42,124 nucleotides of DNA from Sulfuricellaceae bacterium (GTDB taxonomy: Bacteria; Pseudomonadota; Gammaproteobacteria; Burkholderiales; Sulfuricellaceae): NCBI GenBank assembly GCA_030690895.1, contig JAUYFQ010000050.1, positions 1 to 42,124 of the forward strand, in the 5' to 3' direction. The notes beneath the pieces were generated by a model. That model searched no databases. It saw only the letters and a list, made by a program, of their open reading frames with translations, and was not told where the DNA came from. Position 1 is the first letter of the stretch. Each line of letters opens with the position of its first letter. The position numbers were made by a program, and so were the translations under genes. Shown in pieces: positions 27,608-35,107 of the stretch.

Positions 27608-28318
27608 TCAGTGACGTCCAAGTTCTCTCTGCCAGTTGTACTTCTGATCGAGGATACGACGCCTTTCCTCCTCTTCCCTGGCGCGTTCTTCTTGCGCAGC
27701 GCGCCGGCGTTCCGCCTCGGATTCGTATCTTGCCTGTTCTTCGGCGTGGCGCAATTCGCGTGAAACCTGATCGGCGTAGCGGCGGCTTTCATCCAGTTCA
27801 CGCAATTTATTGCGCTCGGTTTCCTGGCGTTCTCGTTCCTGTCTGCGCGCTTCGTCGGCAAGCTGTTTTTCCTCTGCTTGCTGTTTATCGACTTGAATTT
27901 CTTCCGCGCTTCTCTTGTCAGCGGCCTGACCTGTATTCTCCGTGCCATATCGCGAGACGTAACCGATGTACAGCATGAGCAATATCTGGCTGACCAGGCC
28001 GAGGGCGATGGTTCCACCGATCACCGTGAACAGGATTTTTTGCAGAGTCCAGCGTTCCTCGCGGACTTCCACGGCAAACCGGACGGGCGCATCGTGAGGA
28101 CTGAGCGTGGCATCGTAGCCGGTACGGCGAGTCTGGTCGGACAGAACCCAGTAAGCCTGGTTGACGATTGCCAGTCGTCTGGCAGCTTCGTTCCATGCAA
28201 GCCCATTAGTGGGGGATGTCAGATGCGTCAGCAACCGGTCATAGGCTGCCTGAATGTCACAGGTGGAAGCGCTTACGCCAAGTTCCAGCGTTTCATAGTG
28301 ATTATTGGAGGGGATCAA
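27608..28318 (-). CDS. J-like membrane coiled-coil protein 3
   Basis: Third of three tandem paralogues. The best start is TTG at 28318, overlapping the previous stop as TTGA and giving a J-like N-terminus ([20 protein letters not shown]). The 236-residue product has a J-type helical domain (about 7-72, ending [10 protein letters not shown]), one membrane helix (about 94-118) and a long charged coiled coil. The HPD motif needed to stimulate DnaK is absent: the loop after helix II reads [12 protein letters not shown]. The shared signature is [19 protein letters not shown]. The role is unknown; it is probably not a classical DnaK co-chaperone. Confidence 0.8.
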   Translation of the reverse strand: MIPSNNHYETLELGVSASTCDIQAAYDRLLTHLTSPTNGLAWNEAARRLAIVNQAYWVLSDQTRRTGYDATLSPHDAPVRFAVEVREERWTLQKILFTVIGGTIALGLVSQILLMLYIGYVSRYGTENTGQAADKRSAEEIQVDKQQAEEKQLADEARRQERERQETERNKLRELDESRRYADQVSRELRHAEEQARYESEAERRRAAQEERAREEEERRRILDQKYNWQRELGRH

Positions 28319-29085
28319 TCCAACTCGTCCCCGCGAGTCTGCCGCTGTTTGCCGGACTGCCATTTTTCTTGCAGGCGTTCGATGCGCTGGCGTTCCTGTT
28401 CCTGTTTTTCCCGTTCAAGCTCAACTTCGCGTTGTCGTTCATTCTCGGCTTGCCGGTGCGCATTTTCTTCCGCCTCCCGGAATTCCTGAGAAACTTGCGC
28501 CGCATAGCGCCGATCCTGTTCCAACTTTCTCTCCTGTTGGGATTTGGCTATTTCTTGCTCGCGCCTGGCCCGTTCCGCCTCAGCCTCCTGTCGTTGCCTC
28601 TCGGCAAGCGCCTCGCCTGCGGCACGATCTTCTGCGGACATTTTTCCATTGATCGCGTCATAGCCCTGCCGGATTTTTTCCTGCTCGGTGATATCCGGAC
28701 CCCCTTCGACTTTGTTTCGGACATAGAAACTGAGGATCGCGTAACCGAACTGGGCGAGCAATATCACGACGATAACGCGCTTGATGAGGTGCATGCTGCC
28801 CCGTGGCGTCGTCCAGCGCGATTCCTTCATGTCCACGGCAAACTGCACAGGCATGCCTGACGCCGTTTCCAACGATGCGTCGTAACCGGCGCGCCGGTTC
28901 TTGTCGGAGAGCGCCCAGTATGCCTGGTTGACCAGTTTGATGCGGTCTTTGGCGCGCGCCGCATCCATGCCATGCCGGCCGGATTCCAGATGTTTCAACT
29001 GGCTATCGTAGGTCGCTTCAATCTCGGCGGCGGTCGCATTCCGGGCGATACCCAGAACTTCATAAAAATCGATATACCCAGCCAT
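28315..29085 (-). CDS. J-like membrane coiled-coil protein 2
   Basis: Second tandem paralogue, 256 residues. The N-terminal J-like domain (about 5-72: DFYEVLGIARNATAAEIEAT ... LVNQAYWALSD) lacks HPD; the corresponding loop is KHLESGRHGMDAARAK. A hydrophobic helix lies at about 101-121 (IKRVIVVILLAQFGYAILSF). The remainder is a Glu/Arg/Gln-rich coiled coil carrying the shared signature EQDRRYAAQVSQEFREAEE. The gene starts 9 bp after paralogue 1 and overlaps paralogue 3. Functions such as assembly scaffold or membrane-tethered adaptor are possible, but none can be shown from sequence. Confidence 0.85.
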   Translation of the reverse strand: MAGYIDFYEVLGIARNATAAEIEATYDSQLKHLESGRHGMDAARAKDRIKLVNQAYWALSDKNRRAGYDASLETASGMPVQFAVDMKESRWTTPRGSMHLIKRVIVVILLAQFGYAILSFYVRNKVEGGPDITEQEKIRQGYDAINGKMSAEDRAAGEALAERQRQEAEAERARREQEIAKSQQERKLEQDRRYAAQVSQEFREAEENAHRQAENERQREVELEREKQEQERQRIERLQEKWQSGKQRQTRGDELD

Positions 29086-29094
29086 AACGAGCGC

Positions 29095-29835
29095 TTAATT
29101 TTTCCTGCCGAGTGCAGCATCCCAACTGCGTTGCTGCTGATCTTTCTTGTATTGTTCCTGCGCGAGTTTTGCTCGTTCGATTTCTTCTGCGCGCCGTTTC
29201 TCATATTCGGCGTTTCTTTCCGCGCGTTCTTCCGAGCGCTGCAGATCGCTCGAAACATCGGAAGCATAGCGCCGACTTTCTTCAATTTGGCGATCGCGTT
29301 TGCGTGCCTCTTCTTCGAGTTTGCGCGTTTCACGCATTTTTTCGTTTTGTTCCTGCTCCTCTTTCTCGCGTGCCTGGATGGCGGCGATTTCACTAGGCGA
29401 GGTCGTGCCGTAGGTGAGTTCGTATTCCTTGAGGGCGACTTTTTTTTCTGCCATCTCCTGGCTACCGCTTCTGCTCAGCGTCGAATTCACGACCTGAAAC
29501 GTCACGCCGAGAGCGATCAGGCCGCCAATAACGGATTTCAGTAACCGTGGAGAGAAATTGCCTGATTTTCTGGTTTTTCTTTCCAGCAGAATCTCGATGT
29601 CCGGCGTTTCGATAACCGGCTTTGCCAGACGGGCATCGTAGGCGGCGCGCTGCATGTTGTCCGAAAGCGTCCAGAAAGCCTGTTTGGCCAGATTAAGCTG
29701 AAAATTGGCTTCAGTCGAATCCAGCCCCGATGTGCCAGACTCCAGCTTTTGCGTCAGGTTTTTGTAGGCGTTCTGTATTTCAATATCTGAAGCGCTTGGG
29801 CTCACGCCAAGGATTTCGTACAGGGTCTTTTTCAT
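29095..29835 (-). CDS. J-like membrane coiled-coil protein 1
   Basis: First gene of the tandem trio. The ATG at 29835 gives MKKTLYEILGVSPSASDIEI, a canonical J-domain opening; the open frame continues upstream but without family resemblance. The 246-residue product has a J-like domain (about 3-70), a membrane helix (about 98-118) and a coiled-coil tail with ESRRYASDVSSDLQRSEE. HPD is missing (loop QKLESGTSGLDSTEAN), so Hsp70 stimulation is unlikely. Helix III ends AKQAFWTLSD, matching VNQAYWALSD in the paralogues, which shows common descent. Transcribed divergently from the DUF4124 gene. Confidence 0.85.
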   Translation of the reverse strand: MKKTLYEILGVSPSASDIEIQNAYKNLTQKLESGTSGLDSTEANFQLNLAKQAFWTLSDNMQRAAYDARLAKPVIETPDIEILLERKTRKSGNFSPRLLKSVIGGLIALGVTFQVVNSTLSRSGSQEMAEKKVALKEYELTYGTTSPSEIAAIQAREKEEQEQNEKMRETRKLEEEARKRDRQIEESRRYASDVSSDLQRSEERAERNAEYEKRRAEEIERAKLAQEQYKKDQQQRSWDAALGRKN

Positions 29836-29930
29836 TCTCCAGTATCCCTTTTTGCATACCGTATAATCATATCCTAAATTCCTGGTTTTTCGCTGGACAA
29901 GGCAAATCAGAGGAGCTGAAGCATGAGGGT

Positions 29931-30648
29931 ATGTTGTTGAAACAGGTGTTTTTATTCTTGGTATTCGCATGGATATTGCCCGTCCAGGCGGAGATTTTCA
30001 AAGGCTCATTTCGCAAATCATGTTGTTAAGCCGCCCCACCCAGCGCCATCGTGAGCCACTGAGCGGGGTTCGGGCCGTTTCCGCTGTCACTGCGCCATGA
30101 CAACCAGTATTGGCTATGCGTGGCTCACTACGTGAGCTACCAACACGATTTGCGAAAAGAGCCTTTTCAAATGCCAGGATGCGAGTGGGAAAATCGGCTA
30201 TCAGGGTGTGCCATGCGCGGAAGGCGTCAAACCGGTCAAGTCGACGACCAACTTTGGTAGCAAGGCGAGATCCGATCTTCCTTGTGATCGGGTTAACGTT
30301 GACCGGGCGGAACGAAAACTGGGGGTATACCTGCTTCGAACTGCGGCGGACTCCTATGCTTCTGTCAGTTCAGGCGGCAGTCTGGAGCACGAAGTCAGCA
30401 AATTCAGGCGGGCGAGCGTGGAAGCTGGAAACATCGCCGTTCCCTCATGCCTGGAACAGGCGCGCGATGTGATGCAGAAATACCTGGATTTTACTGCTGA
30501 CCAGTTGTCGGCCACCATCAAGGGGCATGATTTTTCCAGCGGAGATGTTCGTTCGGCTAATCTGCGCACGGAATTCCGGGCTGCACTGGAGGCGGCCAGA
30601 ATACAGGCGCGGGAGCCGAAGCATGTTTGGGCTACGACGGGTAAATGA
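29931..30648 (+). pseudogene. DUF4124 gene interrupted by a MITE
   Basis: The gene opens with a signal peptide (MLLKQVFLFLVFAWILPVQA) and EIFK, then runs into the inserted element and stops at 30027-30029 after 32 codons. Removing the 161-bp element and one 8-bp duplicate restores a continuous 549-bp frame reading AEIFKCQDASGKIGYQGVPC, a typical DUF4124 start, and a protein of 182 residues. DUF4124 domains occur in small periplasmic proteins of unknown role. The 3' part is still open from 30172 to the TGA at 30646-30648, so disruption is recent. Lies divergently next to the J-like trio. Confidence 0.9.
30003..30163. mobile_element. 161-bp MITE with 23-bp TIRs and 8-bp duplication
   Basis: Terminal inverted repeats 30003-30025 and 30141-30163 match at 21 of 23 positions (GGCTC(A/T)TTTCGCAAATC then (A/G)TGTTG). 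Both ends are flanked by the direct repeat TTTTCAAA (29995-30002 and 30164-30171). No transposase is encoded; an internal GCTCAC/GTGAGC hairpin lies near the right end. The GG-starting ends and 8-bp duplication fit the ISL3 family, so it is probably a non-autonomous derivative mobilised in trans. Family assignment is inference. Confidence 0.92.
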
Positions 30649-30969
30649 CTATTTTTCGTTGACCCACTTCCCGTAACGGAAACTGGGATCGGCTTCCACG
30701 ACTTTTCCTTGCGAGGAAAACATCAAGGTGGTCAGTCTTGGTGTTTGCCGGTTCCCGGTATCTTTGCTCAGGGTAGGCAGACCAAGGTCCGAGCTTTCCG
30801 GTTTGAACAGGAAGGGATGCGGATCGAGAATTTTTATCGTGTATTTGACCGAAAGCGCGTTCACATTCCCGACGCGCATCTCCGAAAGCGCCTCGACTAC
30901 CTTGTCTACACGCGCTGTCCCGAAACAGAATCTCGGGCCACCTATGCCGGATAAGGGCTCTTTTTTTTG
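30649..30969 (-). CDS. C-terminal part of a hypothetical protein (-1 frame)
   Basis: Open in the frame -1 to the upstream ORF, from the A8 run to a TGA stop. It reads (K)EPLSGIGGPRFCFGTARV ... SFRYGKWVNEK. Its first ATG is internal at 30879, with no good ribosome binding site, so it is more likely the continuation of the upstream ORF than a separate gene. A -1 shift at the A8 run would yield one protein of 234 residues with the ORF at 30942-31352. I do not recognise the family. Confidence 0.6.
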   Translation of the reverse strand, partial: QKKEPLSGIGGPRFCFGTARVDKVVEALSEMRVGNVNALSVKYTIKILDPHPFLFKPESSDLGLPTLSKDTGNRQTPRLTTLMFSSQGKVVEADPSFRYGKWVNEK

Positions 30970-31352
30970 GTGTATACGGCGCGCCCGAGACTGGTCAGAT
31001 CATAGCGATAACTGGTCGGGGTGGATCCGTCTACCGGTATTTCCATTGTGCCGATCTTGATCAACCCGGCTTCAAGAAGTTTGTCGCAATGTTTGCATTC
31101 GAACTGGAATTCAGCCAGGTGAGCCACACCATTGCGGCTATATCCCGGGCGGCGTTGCTCGTTATTGACAGTCAGGGGGAAAGAGACCTGATCGTACACA
31201 CATACCGGGCTGCGCTGTCCAATCTCCTGATCGAGCGATTCCAGAATCGCTTGCATATGGTGTTTGGCATACCCACTTATGGGATCGTTGATGATGTGGA
31301 CAGCGCCCCATAGGGCAAGCGCGGCGATAGCTACTGACAGCAGACGGAACAA
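30942..31352 (-). CDS. Hypothetical secreted protein, N-terminal part
   Basis: 136 codons starting MFRLLSVAIAALALWGAVHI, a signal peptide or membrane anchor, followed by a likely extracytoplasmic domain containing three cysteines (C51, and C85 and C88 in a CKHC pair). The ORF ends TKKKSPYPA shortly after an A8 run (30961-30968 on the minus strand). The next frame continues without a stop for another 100 codons, so this ORF is probably truncated by a single-base change, a sequencing error, or is recoded by slippage. No family recognised. It is divergent from the ferredoxin-type gene. Confidence 0.65.
   Translation of the reverse strand: MFRLLSVAIAALALWGAVHIINDPISGYAKHHMQAILESLDQEIGQRSPVCVYDQVSFPLTVNNEQRRPGYSRNGVAHLAEFQFECKHCDKLLEAGLIKIGTMEIPVDGSTPTSYRYDLTSLGRAVYTKKKSPYPA
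30960..30969 (-). promoter_or_regulatory. A8 slippery site (A AAA AAG)
   Basis: On the minus strand the zero frame reads ACC AAA AAA AAG AGC, which contains A AAA AAG, a classic -1 ribosomal slippery heptamer (as in E. coli dnaX). Slipping back one base gives the GAG CCC TTA frame, which stays open to 30649. Whether it is used, or merely marks a homopolymer indel, cannot be decided here. Confidence 0.4.
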
Positions 31353-31410
31353 GGTGGTCTCACTTCATGTGCAGAAATATGATGGAATTCGATATGGTAT
31401 GCTTTTCGGC

Positions 31411-32424
31411 ATGACAGCTAAAATCAAAATGCGTCCGGACGGGCGCGAATTTACCGCCGGGCCGAACGATACCATTCTGGATGCCGCCCTGAGCGCAGGC
31501 ATTGCGCTGACCTACAGTTGCAATAACGGCTCTTGCGGCGAGTGCAGGGCGCGTCTGGTATCCGGTCAACTGGGTGAAACCCGCCATCACGATTACCGCT
31601 TCAGTGCTTCCGACCAGGCGGTGGGTTATTTCCTGACCTGCTGTAGCCTTGCCTCGGAAGACATCGAAATCGAAGCGCACGAGGCCGGCGGGGTCGAAGA
31701 TATTCCCCTGCAATCGATCAATGCCCAGATTTCCAAACTGGAAGTCTTGAGCGAGGATGTGATGGCCGTGCATCTGCGCACGCCGCGCAGCAAAAGCCTG
31801 CGCTTTCTGGCTGGCCAGCATGTGACACTGGAAATCGATGGACTCATGCCGCGCAACAAATCCATTGCCAGTTGCCCCTGTAATGCCACCAACCTGCAAT
31901 TCCATATCAAGCGGACTGAAGGCGATCCCTTTTCGGAATACTGTTTTTCGGCGCTGAAAACAGGGTTGAATGTCAAGGTCAGTGGTCCATATGGAAATTT
32001 TGTCTTTGATGACGGGAGCGTGAAGCCGGTGATTTTTCTGGCTTATGACACGGGTTTTGCGCCAGCCAAAAGCTTGATCGAGCATGCGCTGGCAATCGAA
32101 TATGAACAGCCTGTTCACCTGTACTGGATTTTGCCGCACGGCACCAACCCCTATATGGAAAATTACTGCCGTGCCTGGATGGATGCTTGCGACAATTTTT
32201 CCTTTACCGTCCTGCAGGGCGTGGCGGATGAGGATGCGGCGAGCTGCGTCGACAAGAGCCTGCTGGTCGGTGTGCAGCGTCTGGTCGCCGACTTTCCAGA
32301 ACTGGGTGGACACGATGTTTATCTGAGCAGCCCGGAAATCTCCGCACCTTCCAGCAGGGCGATCCTGCTCGAACACGGCTTGCCCGAAAAACAACTCTAT
32401 ATCGACGTCTTCCAGCGCTTCTAA
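31411..32424 (+). CDS. [2Fe-2S] ferredoxin-NAD(P)H reductase-like protein, divergent
   Basis: The 337-residue product has an N-terminal plant-type ferredoxin domain with C37-x4-C42-x2-C45 and C77/C78, then a flavin-reductase-like domain (about 100-200) and an NAD-like domain (about 205-337, AYDTGFAPAKSLIEHAL). This matches phenol hydroxylase or CDP-6-deoxyglucoseen reductase-type electron transfer proteins. Two family motifs are altered: the FAD motif RxYS reads RNKSIAS, and the CGPP motif near the C-terminus reads LSSPE. Either cofactor use has changed or the C-terminal domain is no longer catalytic. ATG 31399 is an alternative start adding four residues. Confidence 0.8.
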   Translation: MTAKIKMRPDGREFTAGPNDTILDAALSAGIALTYSCNNGSCGECRARLVSGQLGETRHHDYRFSASDQAVGYFLTCCSLASEDIEIEAHEAGGVEDIPLQSINAQISKLEVLSEDVMAVHLRTPRSKSLRFLAGQHVTLEIDGLMPRNKSIASCPCNATNLQFHIKRTEGDPFSEYCFSALKTGLNVKVSGPYGNFVFDDGSVKPVIFLAYDTGFAPAKSLIEHALAIEYEQPVHLYWILPHGTNPYMENYCRAWMDACDNFSFTVLQGVADEDAASCVDKSLLVGVQRLVADFPELGGHDVYLSSPEISAPSSRAILLEHGLPEKQLYIDVFQRF

Positions 32425-32522
32425 CGGGCACGGCAAATGAAATCATCAAACCTGCCATGCCCGTTTCCCCCTCCCCATCCCTCCCCCGGAGGGAGAGGGG
32501 GGCGCAGGTTCGCTACGCGAAT
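32421..32522 (+). repeat. Dispersed palindromic repeat, copy D
   Basis: Long form: ACGGGCACGGC pairs with GCCATGCCCGT (10 of 11), followed by TTCCCCCTCCCC / GGGAGAGGGG and TTCGCTACGCGAA with a T-rich end. The TAA stop of the ferredoxin-type gene overlaps its left edge (CTAACGGGCA, shared with copies A and C). It lies between that gene and hda. Confidence 0.75.
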
Positions 32523-32531
32523 TTCTTTTGA

Positions 32532-33203
32532 ATGAAACAGCTCGTACTGGATATCGCCGCCGATGTTGCACCCAGCCTGGAGAATTTTCTGGCCGGGCGC
32601 AATGCGGAATTGCTGCATGCCTTGAAGACCGTGCTCGATGGCCGGGTCGGCGAGCGCTTCATCTATATCTGGGGCGAAAGCGGTTGCGGCAAAACCCATC
32701 TCTTGCGCGCCTGGTCTCGTGCCGCAGAGCAAATGAGCCTGCCGACAGCCTTCTCCTCGGCACATGCCCATATGGAAATCCAGGGGGGCGAGTTGATCGC
32801 CGTCGATGACGTCGAAAAACTCGACGAAAGCGGGCAAATCGAACTTTTTCACCTGTATAACCGGCTACGCGAATCAAATGGCTCCTTGCTGGTGAGTGGC
32901 TCGATTGCACCAGCCGGCCTGGCCGTGCGTCCGGATCTGCTGACTCGCCTGGGGTGGGGGCTGGTGTACCAGGTGCATGGCCTCTCCGATATGGAAAAGG
33001 GACAAGCGCTTCAGGCACATGCGCGTGAGCGGGGCTTCAACTTGCCGCAGGAGGTGCTGGATTATCTGCTGCGTCACTGGCGGCGTGATCTTTCCTCCCT
33101 GATGGCCGTTCTGGATGCACTGGATCGCTATACGCTGGAGCAGCAGCGCCCGGTGACGATTCCGCTCCTGCGCCAGTTATTACAGTTGGAACTGGATCTA
33201 TGA
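32532..33203 (+). CDS. hda: DnaA regulatory inactivator Hda
   Basis: Hda is an AAA+ protein that, bound to the sliding clamp, stimulates ATP hydrolysis by DnaA and prevents over-initiation. The 223-residue product starts MKQLVLDI, a QL-x-L-type clamp-binding motif at the very N-terminus as in known Hda proteins. Walker A GESGCGKT spans 48-55 and Walker B LIAVDD ends at 93. The C-terminal helical lid matches DnaA domain III only, without the domain IV DNA-binding part. The stop overlaps the next start (ATGA), forming a compact hda-HEAT-greB unit. Confidence 0.93.
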   Translation: MKQLVLDIAADVAPSLENFLAGRNAELLHALKTVLDGRVGERFIYIWGESGCGKTHLLRAWSRAAEQMSLPTAFSSAHAHMEIQGGELIAVDDVEKLDESGQIELFHLYNRLRESNGSLLVSGSIAPAGLAVRPDLLTRLGWGLVYQVHGLSDMEKGQALQAHARERGFNLPQEVLDYLLRHWRRDLSSLMAVLDALDRYTLEQQRPVTIPLLRQLLQLELDL

Positions 33204-33661
33204 ATGCCCACCCGTCCTGGCCACGGATTGATGCGATCAAACTGAAAGCGCACCAGACCCCGGATGTCTTGCCTGACACGGAGCAAGGCTGGCAGGCCTG
33301 GTTCATGGAACTGCTGATGAGCGGCCAACGCGCCAAGGTCGAAACCCTGTCCAGACAGGAACCGCAACGGCTGCTGGCACTGGTCGGCCTGCTGGCGGAT
33401 GAAAAAGCCAGCATGGCTGTCAGGCTTGGGATAGGCGCGGTGCTGGAAGAATTTCAGGGCAGCGGAGTGGCCCGGATCATGATTCCTGGTCTGGGCGCAC
33501 TGACCCGGCACCACGATGCGCTGACCCGTGCGGATGCCTGCCATTATCTGTCGCTGATCGGTGGCGACGAAATTCGTCCCTGGCTGCAGGATTGTTTGCA
33601 GGATGAAGATGCGAATGTGCGCGACATCGCCTCGGAAACACTGCTGGAAATGGACGTATGA
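33200..33661 (+). CDS. Small HEAT-repeat protein
   Basis: A 153-residue all-helical protein. Its C-terminal half contains HEAT-like pairs: DALTRADACHYLSLIGGDEI followed by RPWLQDCLQDEDANVRDIAS. The N-terminal half includes a short thiol-free segment (EQGWQAWFMELLMSGQRAK) and two more helices. HEAT proteins are adaptors. Overlaps by 4 bp with both hda and greB imply coupled expression, so a partner in replication control or transcription is plausible, but no function is known. Confidence 0.75.
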   Translation: MNAHPSWPRIDAIKLKAHQTPDVLPDTEQGWQAWFMELLMSGQRAKVETLSRQEPQRLLALVGLLADEKASMAVRLGIGAVLEEFQGSGVARIMIPGLGALTRHHDALTRADACHYLSLIGGDEIRPWLQDCLQDEDANVRDIASETLLEMDV

Positions 33662-34218
33662 GCAAGGCCTTTGTCAAAGAGGACGCCGGGGAAGAAGACG
33701 AAGGTCTGGATGCCGCACCGTCCCTGCCACCGGGAACAAAGAACTACATCACACCACAAGGGTTTCAGCGCCTGGAAGCCGAATTCAACCAGTTGTGGAA
33801 GATAGAGCGCCCGGTACTCGTTCAAACCATCACCTGGGCGGCCTCCAACGGCGACCGTTCCGAAAATGGCGACTATATCTACGGCAAGAAACGCCTGCGC
33901 GAGATCGACCGGCGCATCCGCTTTCTGGGCAAGCGGCTGGATCAGGCCGAAGTCATTGATCCAGCCCAACGCGAAGCGTGTGAGCAGATATTCTTTGGCG
34001 CAACCGTGCGCGTCTCCAATTTGGCAGGGGAGGAGCAGGTATACAGTATCGTCGGTATGGATGAAATGGATATCACCCGTGGCCGCATCAGCTGGATATC
34101 GCCGCTGGCCAAAGCCTTGATCAAGGCGCGGGAGGGCGATACGGTAACACTGCGAACCCCGGGCGGGGTCGAGGAACTGGATGTGCTGGAAGTCAGTTAT
34201 ATTGCATTGGAATCATAA
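33658..34218 (+). CDS. greB: Transcription elongation factor GreB
   Basis: GreB rescues backtracked RNA polymerase by stimulating transcript cleavage in the secondary channel. The 186-residue product has the N-terminal coiled coil (about 40-100) with the tip sequence GDRSENGDYIYGKKRLREID, whose two acidic residues are catalytic, then the C-terminal FKBP-like domain. A GreA would have a shorter basic patch; length and the ENGDYIYGKKRLREID form favour GreB. An acidic N-terminal extension (EDAGEEDEG) is present. The start overlaps the HEAT gene (ATGA). Confidence 0.95.
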   Translation: MSKAFVKEDAGEEDEGLDAAPSLPPGTKNYITPQGFQRLEAEFNQLWKIERPVLVQTITWAASNGDRSENGDYIYGKKRLREIDRRIRFLGKRLDQAEVIDPAQREACEQIFFGATVRVSNLAGEEQVYSIVGMDEMDITRGRISWISPLAKALIKAREGDTVTLRTPGGVEELDVLEVSYIALES

Positions 34219-34227
34219 GGAGCAGGT

Positions 34228-34728
34228 ATGTTGATTCGTCAAGACAAGGGTTTCTCGGCCATGGAAATGATGGTTGTACTCGCCGTCATCGCCATCCTGG
34301 CGGCAATGTCGATTCCAAGCTTTACTGGGCGCATCATCCGGGAACACATTGTGACGGCCATCCCACTGGCAGACATCGCCAAGGAGCCGATCGCTGCGTA
34401 CTGGAAACTGACACAAACGCTGCCGGCGGACAATACGGAAACCGGCTTGCCAGTGCCGGAAAAAATTGTCAGCAACATGATCAGTTCGCTGGTCGTTGAG
34501 CAGGGTGTCATTAACATGACCTTCGGCAACAATTCAAACAAACTGTTACGTGGAAAAATACTCTCTATCCGCCCTGCCGTGATCGAGGATTCTCCTGTTG
34601 TGCCTGTCGCCTGGGTCTGTGGCAATGCAGCCGTTCCTGACAAGATGGTGGTCAAGGGCGGCAACAAAACCAATATCGAAGACATCTATTTGCCTCATGG
34701 ATGCCGGAATACGCAGGCGGCAAAGTAG
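34228..34728 (+). CDS. Type IV pilin-like protein
   Basis: A 166-residue prepilin with a short leader and the class III signal KGFSAMEMMVVLAVIAILAA: cleavage after G8, F9 methylated, E13 as the mature Glu5. A variable beta-rich C-terminal domain follows with a Cys pair (about 129 and 159) that could form the D-loop. AAGGAG lies just upstream. It is probably a minor pilin or a competence or secretion pseudopilin; a lone pilin next to greB gives no further context. Confidence 0.85.
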   Translation: MLIRQDKGFSAMEMMVVLAVIAILAAMSIPSFTGRIIREHIVTAIPLADIAKEPIAAYWKLTQTLPADNTETGLPVPEKIVSNMISSLVVEQGVINMTFGNNSNKLLRGKILSIRPAVIEDSPVVPVAWVCGNAAVPDKMVVKGGNKTNIEDIYLPHGCRNTQAAK

Positions 34729-34730
34729 GG

Positions 34731-35107
34731 TTAGCTGGCGGCGAATCTTTCCGCCCAGACTACGCCGCAAGAGCGGGTGATTTCATCCATCCAGGCGCGG
34801 ACGGACTGGGCTTTATCCAGCCTGCCAGCGAGGCGCAAGCCGGGTAGTTTGGCTTTGAGGCGGGATAAGTCCCATGCTTTTCCGGTGAGGCTTAGCAGGT
34901 CTTGCAGGATGTCGGCTGGGTGTTTGAGCAGCGCGCCGGTTGCTGCATGGCGACGGTGATTTTCGCGCCGTCTTCGGGGGGAGCGGATAGGGTGAGCTTG
35001 CAGTAGGCATGGCCGGAGGCGTCCGTCCCAGTTGATCCTGCCCAGCTTTTGGTTTCCTGCCCGTCCACGTAGACGGCGGTGAGGGTGACCGGATTGCCAG
35101 GCTTTAT
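34731..35107 (-). pseudogene. Decayed gene fragment (unrecognised)
   Basis: Two minus-strand frames together look like one degraded gene. The upstream part reads KPGNPVTLTAVYVDGQETKS ... KITVAMQQP, and the downstream part, after a frame change near 34936-34950, reads TGALLKHPADILQDLLSLTG ... VVWAERFAAS. The 5' end is missing and abuts the recombinase fragment on the other strand. I do not recognise the family; a phage structural gene is a guess. It probably belongs to the same lost element as the recombinase remnant. Confidence 0.5.

Noticed and set aside
29836-29930. TATAAT at 29862-29867 as the DUF4124 promoter
   Set aside because: A good -10 match, but the sequence 17 bp upstream (CCAGTA) is not a -35 box.
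30110-30472. Plus-strand frame starting inside the MITE
   Set aside because: It reads the DUF4124 remnant out of frame; the restored frame explains the region better.
31360-32436. Long minus-strand open frame (358 codons) opposite the ferredoxin-type gene
   Set aside because: It mirrors a gene with clear iron-sulfur motifs, has an implausible composition (rich in H, Q, A) and no start signal; an antisense shadow.
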